Positions 26,933 through 34,659 of a stretch of 64,000 bases of DNA are shown in pieces. The notes under the pieces are model-generated. The model was not told the DNA's origin and did no database searches. It saw only the letters and a list, made by a program, of their open reading frames with translations. The stretch's first letter is position 1. Each line of letters starts with the position of its first letter. The DNA is from Deltaproteobacteria bacterium (GTDB taxonomy: Bacteria; Myxococcota_C; UBA6777), in assembly GCA_006226375.1 (NCBI GenBank), contig SBHC01000039.1, positions 1-64,000 of the forward strand. The letters are read 5' to 3'. A program made the position numbers and the translations under genes.

Positions 26933-28615
26933 TCACTGTTTCTTGGGCGGCACGGGCGTTCCCGGAGGAACCTGGCCTGGCTGGCCTTGTTGGGGATGCC
27001 CTTGTTGCTGCGGGTGGCCCTGCTGCTGAGGATATCCTTGGGGGTACCCTTGTTGTTGAGGATATCCTTGGGGATAGCCTTGTTGGGGCTGGCCTTGCTG
27101 AGGGTAGCCCTGGGGGTAGCCTTGCTGCTGGGGGTAGCCTTGTTGCTGTGGGTAGCCTTGCTGTTGGGGATGTCCTTGGGGATAGCCTTGTTGGGGCACT
27201 TGGGGCTGAGCCTGAGCAGGTGGTGCCATTTGTTGTGTGGGTTGAGAGCCTCCAAAGAAGGAGGCTGCCCGGTCTTGGGGAGTTCCCTGGCCCATGGGGG
27301 AAGAGGCTGCAGCGGAGGAATGGACCACGTCGTCGTCTTTGACATCGGCGGAGAGCAAACCAATGGCACCGAGTCCATCCATTTCACTCTGTGACATGGT
27401 GGTGATGAGCCCCGTTTTGGGCTTGAGATCACTGTCGCCCAGTCCACGTTCGCGAATCATGGTGAAGATCTTGTTCACGGACTTCACCAGCTTCTTCCAA
27501 GGACGGGCCAAGCCTCCTTCTGGGATGTTCGGGAACTCGTCCTGTGCTGCGGTCTGAAGACGCGGAAGAATCCGGCGGAAGTAGAACACCTCCGCTCCAG
27601 AGAGCCAAGTTGCCAGGAGGAAGGCGAGGATCAAGCACGACAGCGAGACCATCAAGGGACCGCCGCTCTGGTTGTAGTTTTCTTTGTCGATCTTAAAGAA
27701 GGTCTTGGGCTTAGGGATGAGCAGAACATAACCGATTTGACCTGGGCTCAATTCGGCGGGGAAGTTGGTGACCATGTAGTTGTAGCCGACTTCCCGAATC
27801 GTCGTACTCAACCGGTCGGTGTCCATTCCACCCGAAAACTTCACAGAGATGGTGTCGTAGTCACGGACTTTGAACCATCCACGGAAGGCTTTGATATCTT
27901 TGTCATCAGAGATGTTGTACGCGATGGGGGCGAGAGTGGCCTCCCCCGACTTGGCCGGTGTCGCCGTAAACAACACAATCTTGGAGTTTTTGGGGATGAA
28001 CTTGGCGAGGGGAGCGAGGACCTTGTCATTGAACCGTCGGGCGTACAGCAAAGCACCCATCACACCTTTGGACTTGTCCTTGTGGAAGATCGGGGCCGCC
28101 GCGACGACACAGGCCGAACCATTAATGGTCCAAATTCCTGTCCGAGCGCGTCCTTGGAACGCATCGTTGACGTGTGCGATGGCGTGGCGCAGTCGATCTT
28201 TGTCGTGGGCGTATGTGCTGGGCTGGTTGGAGCGGAAAAGCAGCCAACCATCGCGGGAGATGACGTAGTACAATTCTGTCGACTTGTCGAGCTTTTCATG
28301 AAGCGTGAAGGCTTTCTTAAGCTTCTGGTGAACCCGCTCGTAGTTCATTGTTTTGCTGAGCTCATCCGCGGCGTCGTAGTTCAGACCGCTGACTGCTTTG
28401 CGGAGCGACTGTGTCGTCGCTTCCTTTTTGATCCGAGTTTTCAGCTTGCTGTAGTACTGTCGAAGTCCATGTTCCAGGCGTTGGCTTGCCAACAACGGTC
28501 GTAAACGCTCGTTCTCAACGCTGATACGCTCGTTGAGATCGGCTTGCATTACCCACAGGTGGGCAGTAATAACGGCTGCAAGAATGACGGTTAGCCAGAC
28601 TTTAACGTGAAACAT
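26933..28615 (-). CDS. Double-TM Cache-like sensor with Gln/Pro-rich repeat tail
   Basis: 560 residues. TM1 (about 5-23), a periplasmic domain (30-315) with a helical start and Cache-like strands ([31 protein letters not shown]), TM2 (about 319-339), then a cytoplasmic part (340-560). The cytoplasmic part has no kinase, HAMP, GGDEF or MCP domain that I can see; it holds an acidic patch ([10 protein letters not shown]) and a tail of [10 protein letters not shown] repeats (about 471-546). The ATG at 28615 begins the TM segment directly. The upstream neighbour on the same strand is a Ser/Thr kinase (28823-30991), so the sensor could feed into that kinase. Confidence 0.75.
   Translation of the reverse strand: MFHVKVWLTVILAAVITAHLWVMQADLNERISVENERLRPLLASQRLEHGLRQYYSKLKTRIKKEATTQSLRKAVSGLNYDAADELSKTMNYERVHQKLKKAFTLHEKLDKSTELYYVISRDGWLLFRSNQPSTYAHDKDRLRHAIAHVNDAFQGRARTGIWTINGSACVVAAAPIFHKDKSKGVMGALLYARRFNDKVLAPLAKFIPKNSKIVLFTATPAKSGEATLAPIAYNISDDKDIKAFRGWFKVRDYDTISVKFSGGMDTDRLSTTIREVGYNYMVTNFPAELSPGQIGYVLLIPKPKTFFKIDKENYNQSGGPLMVSLSCLILAFLLATWLSGAEVFYFRRILPRLQTAAQDEFPNIPEGGLARPWKKLVKSVNKIFTMIRERGLGDSDLKPKTGLITTMSQSEMDGLGAIGLLSADVKDDDVVHSSAAASSPMGQGTPQDRAASFFGGSQPTQQMAPPAQAQPQVPQQGYPQGHPQQQGYPQQQGYPQQQGYPQGYPQQGQPQQGYPQGYPQQQGYPQGYPQQQGHPQQQGHPQQGQPGQVPPGTPVPPKKQ
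26977..27205 (-). repeat. Tandem coding repeat of PQQQGY and PQGY units
   Basis: The DNA alternates 18-base units (PQQQGY) and 12-base units (PQGY) with small variations, about 12 copies, inside the C-terminal tail of the sensor. Copy number is likely to vary between strains by slippage. Confidence 0.85.
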
Positions 28616-28672
28616 TCCCTTTTCTACCTCTCGTTGATGGACTCACATCGGCACAAATGAAACTCCAAAGGA

Positions 28673-28718
28673 GGTTACCGCTTTGTGACCACGGGGTCAA
28701 TGGTAACCATCCATGGAT
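28673..28718. promoter_or_regulatory. Nested inverted repeats between kinase and sensor genes
   Basis: GGTTACC (28673-28679) pairs with GGTAACC (28702-28708) and encloses TGACC (28686-28690) paired with GGTCA (28695-28699). ATCCATGGAT (28709-28718), a 10-base palindrome, follows directly. There is no T tract on the minus strand, so a simple terminator is unlikely. Confidence 0.45.
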
Positions 28719-28822
28719 CTGGATTGTGCACACAGAAAAGGGGTGCGGTTCACTGCAAAGGGCTGACAGACCGAAATGAATGTGTTGCGTTGGATCGAGA
28801 GGAAGTGGAATCGTTGGAAGGA

Positions 28823-30991
28823 TCAGTGAGTGTAGCGAAGGGCCCGGTTGATGTTTCGATTGGCGCCTTTGCTGTCACCATTGAACAGTGATTCTTGTGC
28901 GGCGTAGAGATATTTCTTAATCAACGACTTCTTGTGTTTGGAGAAGCTCTTGTCCTTGAGGAGGACGTTGGCTCGCCGGGACACCCGCTTGTACTTTTTC
29001 TCAACGACTTTCGCTGGGAAGGTTCTCAGCGTCGGGAAATACCGAAGAGGAGTTCGTAGCTCTCGCTGCGCTTGGCTAAACTGATGACGGCGTGCTGCTT
29101 GGTCTGCCTTGTACAGAGCCTGAGCGATGGATCTGGGTAGGTCGCTTCGTCGAATGCCGTTGCGACGCATCCAACGAGCCATCGGTCGCTGACGTTGTTG
29201 GAATCGCTGTTTGGGCGAAATGTAGGCTACGCTCAAACGACGGGCGGGGGCTCGTCGTACCCGGCGGCGGATTCGTCGTTGGGGCACCTTGGGCCGCGCG
29301 CTTTGTCGACCCTTGGGTGAGCTGTCGTCATTGTCGTTGTCGTTGTCATCATCGTCACGTCGGACTGGAGGTACAACGTTGCGGACGGGGCGTTTGTTGA
29401 GGGGTCTCGTGCGACCCAGTGCGCGACTGCGAGGAGCACGAGGCAACTTCAAGTTTTGGTTTTGTTGTTGTTGCTGCTCATACACTTGGTAGCCGGCAAA
29501 ACCGAGCCCACCCAAAAGAATCAGAAGAAACAGCCATTTCCCCAACTGACTTTTGCGGGGCAAGGTGGCTTCGTCAGCCATGTGCTGATCGAAGTCTTGC
29601 ATGGGCACACCCGCGTAGGATGTGGAGGCTGCTTTCGAGCGAGAGCTACGTACGGCCTGATGGGGGAGAGGCGTGTGTGACACGCTATCAAAGGTTTGTC
29701 GTGACTTGTCACGGGCCTCTCGTGGGGCTTCTTGTACGAGGGTTCCCGGCCCACTGGAGTGAGGGGGAGGGGTGTAAGGCGTGTTGAGGCCTGCCCCTGC
29801 AACCGCTCGGGCTGTGGCAACGGGAGGAGGTGGCGTAAGCGGCGCGCCTCCCGAAGGTGCCGATGGAAAAGCTGTGTGGGGAGATGTTCGCGGGGATGCT
29901 ACTGCAGGCTGTCGGGGCGATGCCACGGCTGGCCCTGTCGGCGCAGACTGAACTTTGGTCTGTCCAACCACGACAGGAGGAGATGACTCTGCATCCTTCA
30001 CAAGCTGAGCCAAGTCGTGCTTGAACTCAACATCCTTCAACGCTTTCTCAAGAGCCTGGCTCATGGATTGGGCGTCTTTGAAGCGTGTGTCGCGATCTTT
30101 GCTCAACGCCTGCATCACGACTTCTTCCAAAGCCCTGGGAATGCTGAGATTCGGGTAGGCTTCGGTGGGGGGAGTCGGAGGGTCCGTCAGGTGGCGTGCG
30201 ATCACCTCTACTGGAGTTGTGCCTTGGAAGGGGACTTCTCCGGTCAGCATTTCGTAGAGAATGACGCCCATGCTGTAAAGGTCGGTGCGACCATCAAGCT
30301 CTTCGCCTTTCGCCTGCTCGGGCGACATATAGTAAGGCGTCCCACAGATCATCCCAAACATCGTAAGAGCCGACTCGGTGTTCTGAGTCTCTGCGGTTTG
30401 CTGGATCTTGGCGATTCCGAAGTCACAGACTTTGACGAAGTCGTTGTGACCTGGAAGCTCTTCCAACATGATGTTTTCGGGTTTGAGATCGCGGTGGATG
30501 ATTTTGTTAGCGTGGGCAAGCTGCAGAGCGCTCAACACCTGGGTGGCGATGTTGACCGCGCGCTCTGGGTCGATCGGTGCTTGTTCGGAGATAGCTTCGG
30601 CGAGATCCTGGCCAGTGATGTACTCCATTGCAATGAACAGAGACTCGTTCTCTTGGCCAAAGTCGATAATTCCGATGCTGTTGGGGTGGTTAAAGCGGCT
30701 GGCCGCTTGGGCTTCTCGCTCGAAGCGTTTGGCCACCCTACGATCTTCCATCAAGTGCTGGTGGAGCACTTTGACGGCGATTTGACGATTGATCGGTTGC
30801 TGGACAGCCCGGTACACCCGGCCCATCGCACCTTGACCAATCAATTCCTCAATCTTGTAACGTCCAGCGATCGTTTGTCCCAAAATAGGATCGGGCCCAT
30901 CTGTAGAGTCAGCCGGTAGCTGAAACCCGCATTCCTCGCAGAATTCCTGCTCTTCGGGGTTTTGGTGATCGCACTGGGGGCAAACCTTCAC
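28823..30991 (-). CDS. Transmembrane Ser/Thr protein kinase with N-terminal zinc ribbon
   Basis: 722 residues from a GTG at 30991 (AAGG 8 bases upstream), which starts directly at the zinc ribbon: CPQC (4-7) and CEEC (18-21). A longer ATG frame adds 45 unconserved residues. The kinase domain (about 45-310) has GQGAMGRV, Lys74, HRDLKPEN (166-173) and DFG (190-192); all catalytic residues are present. A Pro/Ser/Ala-rich juxtamembrane region (about 330-480), one TM helix (about 484-504), and a basic exterior domain of about 218 residues with an Asp/Asn-rich stretch follow. It is upstream of the Cache-like sensor and downstream of a PEGA protein, all on one strand. Confidence 0.92.
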   Translation of the reverse strand: MKVCPQCDHQNPEEQEFCEECGFQLPADSTDGPDPILGQTIAGRYKIEELIGQGAMGRVYRAVQQPINRQIAVKVLHQHLMEDRRVAKRFEREAQAASRFNHPNSIGIIDFGQENESLFIAMEYITGQDLAEAISEQAPIDPERAVNIATQVLSALQLAHANKIIHRDLKPENIMLEELPGHNDFVKVCDFGIAKIQQTAETQNTESALTMFGMICGTPYYMSPEQAKGEELDGRTDLYSMGVILYEMLTGEVPFQGTTPVEVIARHLTDPPTPPTEAYPNLSIPRALEEVVMQALSKDRDTRFKDAQSMSQALEKALKDVEFKHDLAQLVKDAESSPPVVVGQTKVQSAPTGPAVASPRQPAVASPRTSPHTAFPSAPSGGAPLTPPPPVATARAVAGAGLNTPYTPPPHSSGPGTLVQEAPREARDKSRQTFDSVSHTPLPHQAVRSSRSKAASTSYAGVPMQDFDQHMADEATLPRKSQLGKWLFLLILLGGLGFAGYQVYEQQQQQNQNLKLPRAPRSRALGRTRPLNKRPVRNVVPPVRRDDDDNDNDNDDSSPKGRQSARPKVPQRRIRRRVRRAPARRLSVAYISPKQRFQQRQRPMARWMRRNGIRRSDLPRSIAQALYKADQAARRHQFSQAQRELRTPLRYFPTLRTFPAKVVEKKYKRVSRRANVLLKDKSFSKHKKSLIKKYLYAAQESLFNGDSKGANRNINRALRYTH

Positions 30992-31305
30992 AACTTCAAC
31001 CTTCGATATGTCCGAACAACGGAGGTCCGACTGCCATACATCATATTGCAACTTAACACAGCATGAAGCATGACTCAAGTAGGGAACATATTTCTCCCAT
31101 TTTCTCATCCCAGGATGTCTCTTCAAGACGATCGCGTAGGATAAGTTTCTCTCATAGACGGAGCATTGTGAAAAAAGTTAAGAAGATTGCGAAAACAAAA
31201 TGATGGGGACCCTGTTCTTCGAGACCTTGGGCCATGAAAAGCTAGGGAAAGATAGGGAGGAAGAAAAAAGGAAGCGGGGTAGGGTGCGGTACGCACGTTT
31301 GTTTC
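30992..31305. other. 314-base gap between kinase start and PEGA gene
   Basis: No convincing gene. The small hairpin GTGCG-GTA-CGCAC (31284-31296) may help end the PEGA transcript on the minus strand; a T-rich stretch begins about 13 bases beyond it, so it is a weak terminator. The remainder is AT-rich and probably contains the kinase promoter. Confidence 0.35.
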
Positions 31306-32205
31306 TTAATTGGGGGTTGGAAGCTCTACAGGGATGAAATCACCTTCTTTTCGGCTGGGTTGACTCAGCACTCCAGCGACGACCCCGACTCCGGCTCCAA
31401 CAGCAGCGACACCAATGATCGTCCAAAACCACCACTTCTTCGTGACAGGTTGGCTTGTGCCCGGCTGACGAATGGGTGGGGGGGGGCGACGTACAATCAC
31501 CGTTTTCTTTTCTTTCTTCAGCTTTACCGTGACTGTCTTCTCTTTGTTGGCTGCGACTTCCAGCGTAAAGCTCTTGGCTTTGTATCCAGGTGCTTTCACT
31601 TCGACCGATGTTTTCTGGCCACCGGGCAAGGGAAGGACAGGGGGCTCAAAGGTTCGACCCTGTACGGTGATGCTTGCGCCTTTGGGCAGCCCGGACCAAC
31701 GGATCGTTCCATAGTTGGGGAACATCTTGGCCATCAGCCCTGGGAGCTTGGCCTTCGCGTCGTTTAGGTTGCTGAAGGATTGGCGCAGCTGCTTAAGTTC
31801 TTTGCCTGTTGTCAGATCGGCCAGAACAATCTTAAGGAGGATGGAATCTCCGAGTCCTCCAACGCCCAAGAAGATACCCAAGGTGGCTTTGGGGAAAAAG
31901 ACTTTGAGTTTCTTGGTGAGGCAGCCTGCTTTGGCGCGACAGCCGCGTAGCACTTTGGGGCCAAAGTGACCTCCAAATCCTTCTCGAACTTGTTGGACCT
32001 TGAGCGCGATCTGACCTGTCCGGCGGCGATACGCTTCGTTGAACGATTGCAGCAAGGGAGGCAACTTTTTCGTCTCATCCAACTGTTGGAAGACGGCCAC
32101 CACCAAACGCTGGGGAGGTGCGGCGGGTGCAGTTTGCGCTGCCGCTGGTTTGTTACTGAATAGGCTGAGGCTCACACCGAGCACCAGCAGAATCCATCTG
32201 CCCAT
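31306..32205 (-). CDS. PEGA-domain exported protein with C-terminal TM anchor
   Basis: 299 residues from the ATG at 32205, which has CAGGAG 9 bases upstream and starts a signal peptide (MGRWILLVLGVSLSLF to AAA). Residues about 35-155 form a domain (LVVAVFQQLDETKKLPPLL; GTLGIFLGVGG-like Gly turn). A PEGA repeat is clear at about 160-230 (GTIRWSGLPKGASITVQG, then VEVKAPGYKAKSFTLEV). A Lys-rich and Pro linker precedes the TM helix (about 262-285). It resembles the protein at 20552-21496. PEGA domains are common in surface proteins linked to Ser/Thr kinases. Confidence 0.8.
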   Translation of the reverse strand: MGRWILLVLGVSLSLFSNKPAAAQTAPAAPPQRLVVAVFQQLDETKKLPPLLQSFNEAYRRRTGQIALKVQQVREGFGGHFGPKVLRGCRAKAGCLTKKLKVFFPKATLGIFLGVGGLGDSILLKIVLADLTTGKELKQLRQSFSNLNDAKAKLPGLMAKMFPNYGTIRWSGLPKGASITVQGRTFEPPVLPLPGGQKTSVEVKAPGYKAKSFTLEVAANKEKTVTVKLKKEKKTVIVRRPPPPIRQPGTSQPVTKKWWFWTIIGVAAVGAGVGVVAGVLSQPSRKEGDFIPVELPTPN

Positions 32206-32423
32206 GGGATACAACTCCTGCAGGTCTTGGGATGCAAGACCATGCATAGAACACGTTTCAAAAACTTACACACACAAAGGCCCAAACGAGCACAACGGGC
32301 GTGAGTGTAGCGGTGAAACGCCTTGTCTGTCAAGCAAAGAACCGACAGACTGGAGTGAATAAGTTAGGGGATTGAATAGGGAAAGGAGGAGGAAAAACTG
32401 GGGGAGTCGCTAGAGGTGATATC

Positions 32424-32738
32424 TCACACTTTACCGGTGAGCATCAGAGCGATAACGAAAGCGTAGATAACCAAGGACTCGATGAGAACGAGACCGAGGA
32501 TAAGGGGCACGAAGAGTTGGCCACGAGCGCCGGGGTTACGTGCGATGCCTTCCACAGCGGAAGCGGTTGCGTTACCTTGGCCGACAGCTCCACCAAAAGC
32601 AGCGAGAGCAATTGCAATGCCAGCGCCGATAGCAGCAGCCCAACCGGAGTTACTTCCACCGCCAGTAGCAGCGAAGGCAACACTGGCCCAAGAAAAGGTG
32701 ATCATGAGAGTGGCGAGGGAGAGCCAAAACTTTTTCAT
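32424..32738 (-). CDS. atpE: ATP synthase F0 subunit c with cleavable-type leader
   Basis: 104 residues, longer than the usual 75-90 because of an N-terminal signal-like segment (MKKFWLSLATLMITFSWASVAFA). Two TM helices follow (about 32-56 and 76-100), joined by the conserved polar loop ARNPGARGQ. The ion-binding Glu is E87 in LIESLVIY. Q54, S88 and Y92 occupy the positions of the side-chain ligands of Na+-type c-rings. Last gene of the F0 operon. Confidence 0.95.
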   Translation of the reverse strand: MKKFWLSLATLMITFSWASVAFAATGGGSNSGWAAAIGAGIAIALAAFGGAVGQGNATASAVEGIARNPGARGQLFVPLILGLVLIESLVIYAFVIALMLTGKV

Positions 32739-32858
32739 CTTTGTCCTCCTAGTGAAAAAGGATGTTGTGGCTTAAAACAAAGTTCTACGTGTCTGCAGAA
32801 GTTCAGAGGGACCGGCAAAGGTTCCCGCGAGGCTTATGCAAGCCGTTCTCCAAACCGA

Positions 32859-33569
32859 TTAGTGATCGTGCGAAGTTGCCAAGTTGATGTAAATCGCAGA
32901 GAGAAAGGCGAAAACAAACGCCTGCATAAAGCAGACGAAGAGACCGAGTCCGACGAAGATCACAGGAACGAGCACAGGAGTGAGGTTCCCGAAGGCAGCC
33001 AACACCATGTGGTCCCCTGTGATATTTCCGAAGAGACGCAAGCTCAAGGACAGCGGCCGGAACACATGGCTGATGATCTCGATGGGAATCATCAAGAACG
33101 CCAGCCACCACACCGGCCCCATGAAGTGCTTGAGGTAGGTACCCAAACCATGTTCACGAATGCCGTCGTAGTTGTAGTACAGGAACACAATCAACGCAAT
33201 GGGAGCGTTGGTGTTCAAGTTGTCGGTGGGGGGCAACAACCCTGGAATCAGTCCCATGAAGTTGGCGATGAACACGTAGATGAAGATCGTGCCCAACAGT
33301 GGGAGATAACGAGGTGCTTGCTCGCCCAAAAGACCTTGGAAGAGGTTGAGGAGTTGGTCCACAATCAATTCGATGACGTTGCGGAGAGACAGCTTGGGAT
33401 CGGGCACAACGGGGTTGTCGGCCTTGTCATACGAATTGTACACAGCTCGGCCCAGTACGAAGATGATGAGAGTGACCACTCCCGCCATCACGACGTGGCT
33501 CAGAGATTCTGGAATGTTAGCAAGCTTGAGAAAGGAGAATCCTTCGCTTGCGAACGGTGTAAACCACAT
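32859..33569 (-). CDS. atpB: ATP synthase F0 subunit a
   Basis: 236 residues from the ATG at 33569 (GGAG 10 bases upstream); a TTG at 33590 is a less likely start. Membrane stator subunit forming the ion half-channels. The essential Arg is R178 in SLSLRLFGNITGDH. Five or six TM helices are visible, and LPLLGTIFIYVFIANFMGLIPG is the expected second-helix block. It lies 120 bases before atpE and 82 bases after the subunit I gene. Confidence 0.96.
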   Translation of the reverse strand: MWFTPFASEGFSFLKLANIPESLSHVVMAGVVTLIIFVLGRAVYNSYDKADNPVVPDPKLSLRNVIELIVDQLLNLFQGLLGEQAPRYLPLLGTIFIYVFIANFMGLIPGLLPPTDNLNTNAPIALIVFLYYNYDGIREHGLGTYLKHFMGPVWWLAFLMIPIEIISHVFRPLSLSLRLFGNITGDHMVLAAFGNLTPVLVPVIFVGLGLFVCFMQAFVFAFLSAIYINLATSHDH

Positions 33570-33651
33570 GAACTGAAGTCTCCGTGTCAAAAGTTCTCGC
33601 GAGAGGGAAGACTCTTGGGGAGAGAGTCAGAAGTTCGCGAGGTGGTATCGG

Positions 33652-34158
33652 TCAGCGTCCGGCTTTGAGCATCATCGCAGGGGAGAGGGCGACCGCCACA
33701 AGGACGTTACCCAAGCCCACCATGAAACCCACAATGTGGAGCTTGATGCCTCCTACCAGAAGGGCCAAACCGGCAAGTAGAAACAAGTATTTGAGCAAGA
33801 AACGGGGAGCGGCTGCCATCCGGGTGCGTTCTTCCGCGCTTTGTTGTGGGTTGGGGTCGCGAAACACCCAACTCCAGCTCCAAATCATCAGGCGAAAGTT
33901 GACCGATGAGAAGAGCGCTCCAATCAGTACGGCGATCCGGGCTTTGACCGGAACTTGTACAAACCAGGCACCCACGGCCAGCACCAAACCCAGAGCCAAC
34001 GCAGTCATTTCAATCTGTTGAAGGACGACGAGGCTGCGCTTCATATCCGATTCAACTTGCTGGTTCTCAGTGGCGGCCGGGGTCGCGCCTTGCGTGCCTT
34101 GAGCTTCTTCCGAAGAAGAGGTCTCTTGAGGCTTCGGTTGTTGCGATTCCACGGACAT
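33652..34158 (-). CDS. ATP synthase subunit I-like membrane protein
   Basis: 168 residues from the ATG at 34158, two bases after the AtpZ-like stop. A Gln/Ser-rich cytoplasmic N-terminus (1-40) precedes four TM helices (about 47-66, 70-90, 117-135, 138-160). Position between an AtpZ-like gene and atpB, plus the four-helix form, fits AtpI/subunit I, thought to help c-ring assembly and Mg2+ uptake. Sequence similarity to E. coli AtpI is weak. Confidence 0.7.
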   Translation of the reverse strand: MSVESQQPKPQETSSSEEAQGTQGATPAATENQQVESDMKRSLVVLQQIEMTALALGLVLAVGAWFVQVPVKARIAVLIGALFSSVNFRLMIWSWSWVFRDPNPQQSAEERTRMAAAPRFLLKYLFLLAGLALLVGGIKLHIVGFMVGLGNVLVAVALSPAMMLKAGR

Positions 34159-34160
34159 GT

Positions 34161-34445
34161 TTATTGCCACTTGTCTTCCAGTTTGCTGAACCCTCGAAGC
34201 ATCAGAGTAAACCCTCCTGCAAATCCAAGGACCAACAGGATGACTGTCCACAGGGGCGAGGTCCCTTGCCAGTGGTCCAGGGCGTAACCTCCAAGGGCTC
34301 CACCCACAACTCCCACTGTCAACTCCATAGCCAGGGCTCCGTACAACCAAGCTCGTTGTAGGCCTCCCATCGCTGGCTCAGACTCCGCTTGCGAAACGGT
34401 TTTCTCTGGAAGATCCTGTTGCTGATGGGGCTCTTGCTGTTGCAT
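34161..34445 (-). CDS. AtpZ/AtpI-like small F0 accessory membrane protein
   Basis: 94 residues with a Gln-rich N-terminus and two TM helices (about 33-55 and 62-84). The conserved GGALGGYALDHWQGTSPLW between the helices is typical of the AtpZ family (F0F1-ATPase subunit, putative). First gene of the operon atpZ-atpI-atpB-atpE. Upstream is a 214-base gap before gyrA's 3' end with no clear promoter identified. Confidence 0.85.
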   Translation of the reverse strand: MQQQEPHQQQDLPEKTVSQAESEPAMGGLQRAWLYGALAMELTVGVVGGALGGYALDHWQGTSPLWTVILLVLGFAGGFTLMLRGFSKLEDKWQ

Positions 34446-34659
34446 TCGCTCTAGCCTCAGGATGTGCCTGGGTTCCGTTTTGCCAACAGGCCTCTCTCAC
34501 AGTTCTTCCTTTTAAAGAATGAACGAGTGAAATAGGCCGTTTCGGGGCGCGGTTCTACCACAGCCCACTCGGTTCGTCAACGTTTTTTTGGGAGCAGCAT
34601 CCACACCCCCTCTGCAACATTTGACTTGCAAAGAAAAACAAGGGGATGTCTATGGATGC

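Noticed and set aside
26977-27205. CRISPR-like repeat
   Set aside because: The periodicity is in-frame coding repeat of 12 and 18 bases with no unique spacers.
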